A stretch of 64,000 nucleotides of DNA from Owenia fusiformis (lineage: Eukaryota > Annelida > Polychaeta > Sabellida > Oweniidae): NCBI GenBank assembly GCA_903813345.2, contig CAIIXF020000006.1, positions 25,119,936-25,183,935 of the forward strand. Direction: 5' to 3'. The translations under genes and the position numbers were made by a program. Numbering within the stretch: the stretch's first letter is position 1; every line of letters starts with the position of its first letter. Positions 61,007 through 64,000 of this stretch are shown here, piece after piece. Under the pieces are notes generated by a model that was given only the letters and a program-made list of their open reading frames with translations, searched no databases and was not told the origin of the DNA.

Positions 61007-63787
61007 ATGACTGAACACTTCATAGCTGCAGTGTTTGTAGGAGGAGCCATGGTGGGTACAACTATTGCAACGCTTGTGGTCTTTTTCGGGTTATCTGCCC
61101 CAAGTGGACCGTTTCGCCAGCGTGAGGAGACACCTAACATGAAGCCATTACTAACAAGTAATGATATACGGTTAGATGGCGCTGGTGTGTACTCTGCTGA
61201 TTATAGTGCCCTCTATGAACGCTATTTTGCACTAGCGATGCCCAAGAACCCTGCACAAGAACGCTATATTATAAGGAAGGCGAAGTATGCTATACGCCTG
61301 ATCCATTATTCTAGTGGCTCTTTCAGAGATTTGAAATACTTTGACAACCGTAATGATGGATCACGGGCGTTTATTCAACATGGCTATAGACTAGCCCACA
61401 TGACAGAAGCTTTCCATCTTCATAAACCTGGAAACCGTTACTATAACAACCCAGAGGTGAAACATAAAATTATTCTTGGGTTTGAATACATAATAGACAA
61501 AGCGCCCTCAAATAGAGATTGGAACTGGTGGGGTCGGCAAATAGGGACGCCAAAATCATTATGGGAGGCGTTTCTCCTTGCTAGTACATTCCTAGAGAGA
61601 GATCTTCTACTGAGGGGCTTGAGGAGATACTGGATATCGACTAAAGTAAGTAGCGGAAAGTTTCAGTTATAAAGATCAGACGAGCTTGGTGTGGGTGTTG
61701 GCTGTGGGGGTAAATGCCCATACAGGGTTAGATTACATAACACGTTTTAATGAAACGTAGACGTACATGTCAGGAAATTACTTATTATTACACATCGCGA
61801 GAGTATACTGGACTGATCCTTTTCCTCGGACGGTTTACTTTGTGAGTCTTTCATATAATATCATTATATTAATTGGGGTATAAGTTAGAATCTCATTTCC
61901 ATGGTAACTGTTAATTTATTTTATTTACAATTTTCAGAAGATAATAACTTTATTATTATCTGTTTTAGGGAATATTTGTTTATTGTACGATTGTTATGAG
62001 ATTGGTGACAAATGAAAGCTGACTAAATCCTAAATGGGATTAGATGTAATATATGCAAATTAGCTAATTTGAATATAAGACGACGACGCCATAACTCTCT
62101 ACTACTTTGATATGAATGGCTAATAACTCTTTTTGTAAATAATTGGAAGGTACCAGTTATCTACGACTATTTATATCGTTAACAATTTAAAACGAAATAT
62201 TGAAAACCTTTTGTTTTTAAAATCTTTAAAATTCCGATGAAAGTACCGTGGGAAAAATTACCATTTTAAAATACACTGGGCCTTTGAAACCCATCCTCCT
62301 AAGCAGGTGTCCAGAATCCGTACCTCCTTCTTCCCCCTGCTATAAGCAGTTAGCATTTTCCCGATTAAGAACTCGCACTTTGATTGGCTGTCGCAACACT
62401 GCGACAGAAATCATCTATACGTCATCGGCGCATAATAAGATCACGTGATTTAGTTTAATCGGGCGCGTCCAATTTGGTTATAGCAGGGGGTAAAAAGAAA
62501 GAAGATATTCTGGATTTTGAAGCCCTGTGATCGGAGGATGTTGAAACCGAGCTCTGTTTTGTAGCTTTCCAACGGTACCAAGGTAAGATTACCGGTATCT
62601 GCAGTGTGTATATTAAAAAGTACTTTCCAGTGGCACCTTTCTGTCACCGCCAAGTGGTGTTTATGTAGGGCTGCTTTTTGTGACCGGCTGTTGGCGTCGG
62701 TGTCTTTAAACATGTTTACACTTTTGTAAAATTCTGCAGATGATGATATTTAATTTTTTAACGTTTTGCAGGTATGGGATCCAAACAATAGGAGTGGTAG
62801 CATGGCAGGGTCAAATCTAGCCAACCGTGGCTTCCTTACCCTCGTTCAGACTTACTTAGAGGGTGAGGCACAGTTCAACGCAAGATACGCTGACGTCATG
62901 GAAATGATATATCACGAACTTATTGATAAGGAACCGTATGACGGTGAGCTATTAAATTGTGTGTCTCTCATTTTATGGGATGCAAACATATCTGATGTCA
63001 CTAAATGCAATTTGTGAAAAACGACAAATTATTGAATAGCTACACGTTTTAGTAAAGTATTTTAGCAAATGTTGACCAATGCCCATATGAACTTTTTTCG
63101 ATTTCTTGTTTCTAGGGAACGGGATTTCCCATGACAACTGTATGCATCAACACAACATCCCGGCAGGGAACAGGGGCCCGTATATTAACACCCACATTCG
63201 GAGATTGGTTTACAACGGGCAGTACGGTGGTGACTACATGAAACACATCGCTCAGTTAATATTACTTTTTAAAAACATTACAGCTTATGAATTTTCCGAA
63301 ATTTCCGTTCGGGAATTTACCAAAGCGTTCCTGGATTGCCACGTTCTTTTCCTGCGAGGCCGTACCTTCGAGCCATCAGTTTGCGGGCGTAGCATAACTG
63401 GTAATGCCAGAGTCACTTACTGGACGGCATTTAGTTCAGTGTACCAAGTTGCTTCTGTGCTTCTTCCAGTTGGACATAGGGTTAGTGAAATACAAGACGT
63501 AATAGATCGTTACCATAACAAGGGACCAAGCCCAAAGAACGCCTTGATAAAGAACCGCTCATTATTTGCATCTGATATGATGGCCCATCAGAGACTGACA
63601 TTCATGGCATCTGTACGTATGTTCTCGTCAAGGACGACGAGGCCCGAGACGTGGATAGGACGCCGAACGATGAATGAGAATGGTTACTATTTGGGTGACG
63701 GGATGACCACAATTATGAAAGATGGCGACGAGCTGGGTGTCAGGGGCAATGAGCTATTTCAACATTATGACTGGGCAAAAATACCAG
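61007..63787 (+). CDS. Polysaccharide lyase family 8-like protein (hyaluronate/chondroitin lyase type), 5' part, runs off the window
   Basis: PL8 enzymes cleave uronic-acid polysaccharides (hyaluronan, chondroitin, xanthan) by beta-elimination. Exons seen: 61007-61645, 62772-62943, 63116-63787 (donor GTATTT), 494 codons so far; the C-terminal beta-sandwich part should follow right of 64000. Residues about 5-31 are hydrophobic (FIAAVFVGGAMVGTTIATLV), a signal anchor or signal peptide, so the enzyme is secretory or type II membrane. Family marks: NWW (173-175) with IGTPKSLWEAFLLAS, AGSNLANRG (N228), DNCMHQHN (H283), YNGQYGGDYMKHIAQL (Y307), FEPSVCGRSITG (R362), NENGYYLGDGMT, YDWAKIPG. These align with the catalytic Asn, His, Tyr and Arg of the family, although about 15 extra residues lie between His and Tyr. 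I chose ATG 61007 because the frame upstream lacks another ATG. Confidence 0.83.
61646..62771 (+). other. PL8-like gene intron 1 with a small inverted-repeat element
   Basis: Donor GTAAGT and acceptor TTGCAG. CCCCCTGCTATAA at about 62333-62345 and TTATAGCAGGGGG at 62478-62490 bound a 158-bp palindromic insert that itself contains TACGTCATC and TCACGTGA motifs. Confidence 0.65.
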
Positions 63788-64000
63788 GTATTTATTGTTG
63801 CGTTCCTATGTCAATTGTAACGAGTAAGTTACGTCTGCTTCATATCACGAGGCGTGGTCTGTTCATGCCGTTACTATCACAAATGGTGGAGCTGCCGTAG
63901 CGGGCAAACATTCTCGGTGCTGAAATGTATTTACCGTTCGATGCGGTCAGTTCTAAATGACTACCTCCAGTCACACAGTCATGCATACAGTTTGTTATAC

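Noticed and set aside
63788-63900. Extension of the lyase frame to a stop at 63900
   Set aside because: The family motif DW..IPG continues after a GT donor at 63788; the residues beyond (IYCCVPM...) do not match the family and look like intron read-through.

Overview
The window is animal nuclear DNA. It is AT-rich, its genes are split by many GT-AG introns, and it is crowded with minisatellites, inverted-repeat elements and nested insertions. Repeat style and gene content suggest a marine invertebrate, most likely a lophotrochozoan, but the taxon is a guess. There is no sign of a prokaryotic operon, rRNA, tRNA or CRISPR array.

Layout: (1) 309-18702, plus strand: the 3' five coding exons of a neuronal calcium sensor gene of NCS-1/frequenin type. 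Its first exons lie left of the window. (2) 1699-2520, minus strand, inside an intron of (1): an intronless gene for a 273-residue protein with five copies of a T-[KRT]-P-T-x-A-S-like motif, function unknown. (3) 18703-28391: intergenic, mostly degenerate minisatellites and hairpins. (4) 28392-54436, plus strand: a complete 35-exon molybdo-flavoenzyme gene of the xanthine dehydrogenase/aldehyde oxidase family (1314 codons before the stop, spliced by eye with every exon phase consistent). It carries an extra N-terminal zinc-ribbon-like module and two alternative versions of exon 24. (5) 54437-about 60478: intergenic. (6) 61007-63787 and beyond the right edge, plus strand: the 5' part of a polysaccharide lyase family 8-like gene (hyaluronate/chondroitin lyase fold) with a membrane anchor or signal sequence and animal-type introns.

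The most unusual observations are: (a) four minisatellites whose repeat unit contains a splice junction of the host gene. One repeats a donor nine times after NCS exon 11171-11260. Three repeat acceptors before oxidase exons 4, 5 and 35. The exon-35 array could add seven-residue steps in frame. (b) Two 109-nt tandem exons (24a, 24b) in the oxidase. They are 22/36 identical, share phases, and have a length not divisible by three, so only one can be used per mRNA. They encode the stretch next to the substrate pocket. (c) The zinc-ribbon fusion and loss of xanthine-specific pocket residues in that enzyme. (d) A PL8-type lyase in an animal genome. (e) A 3.6-kb foldback element whose end supplies a perfect branch-point-like sequence to an NCS exon.

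The genes do not obviously form a pathway; they are separate neighbours. All exon joins are read by eye from splice consensus, phase and family similarity. No alignment or transcript data were available.
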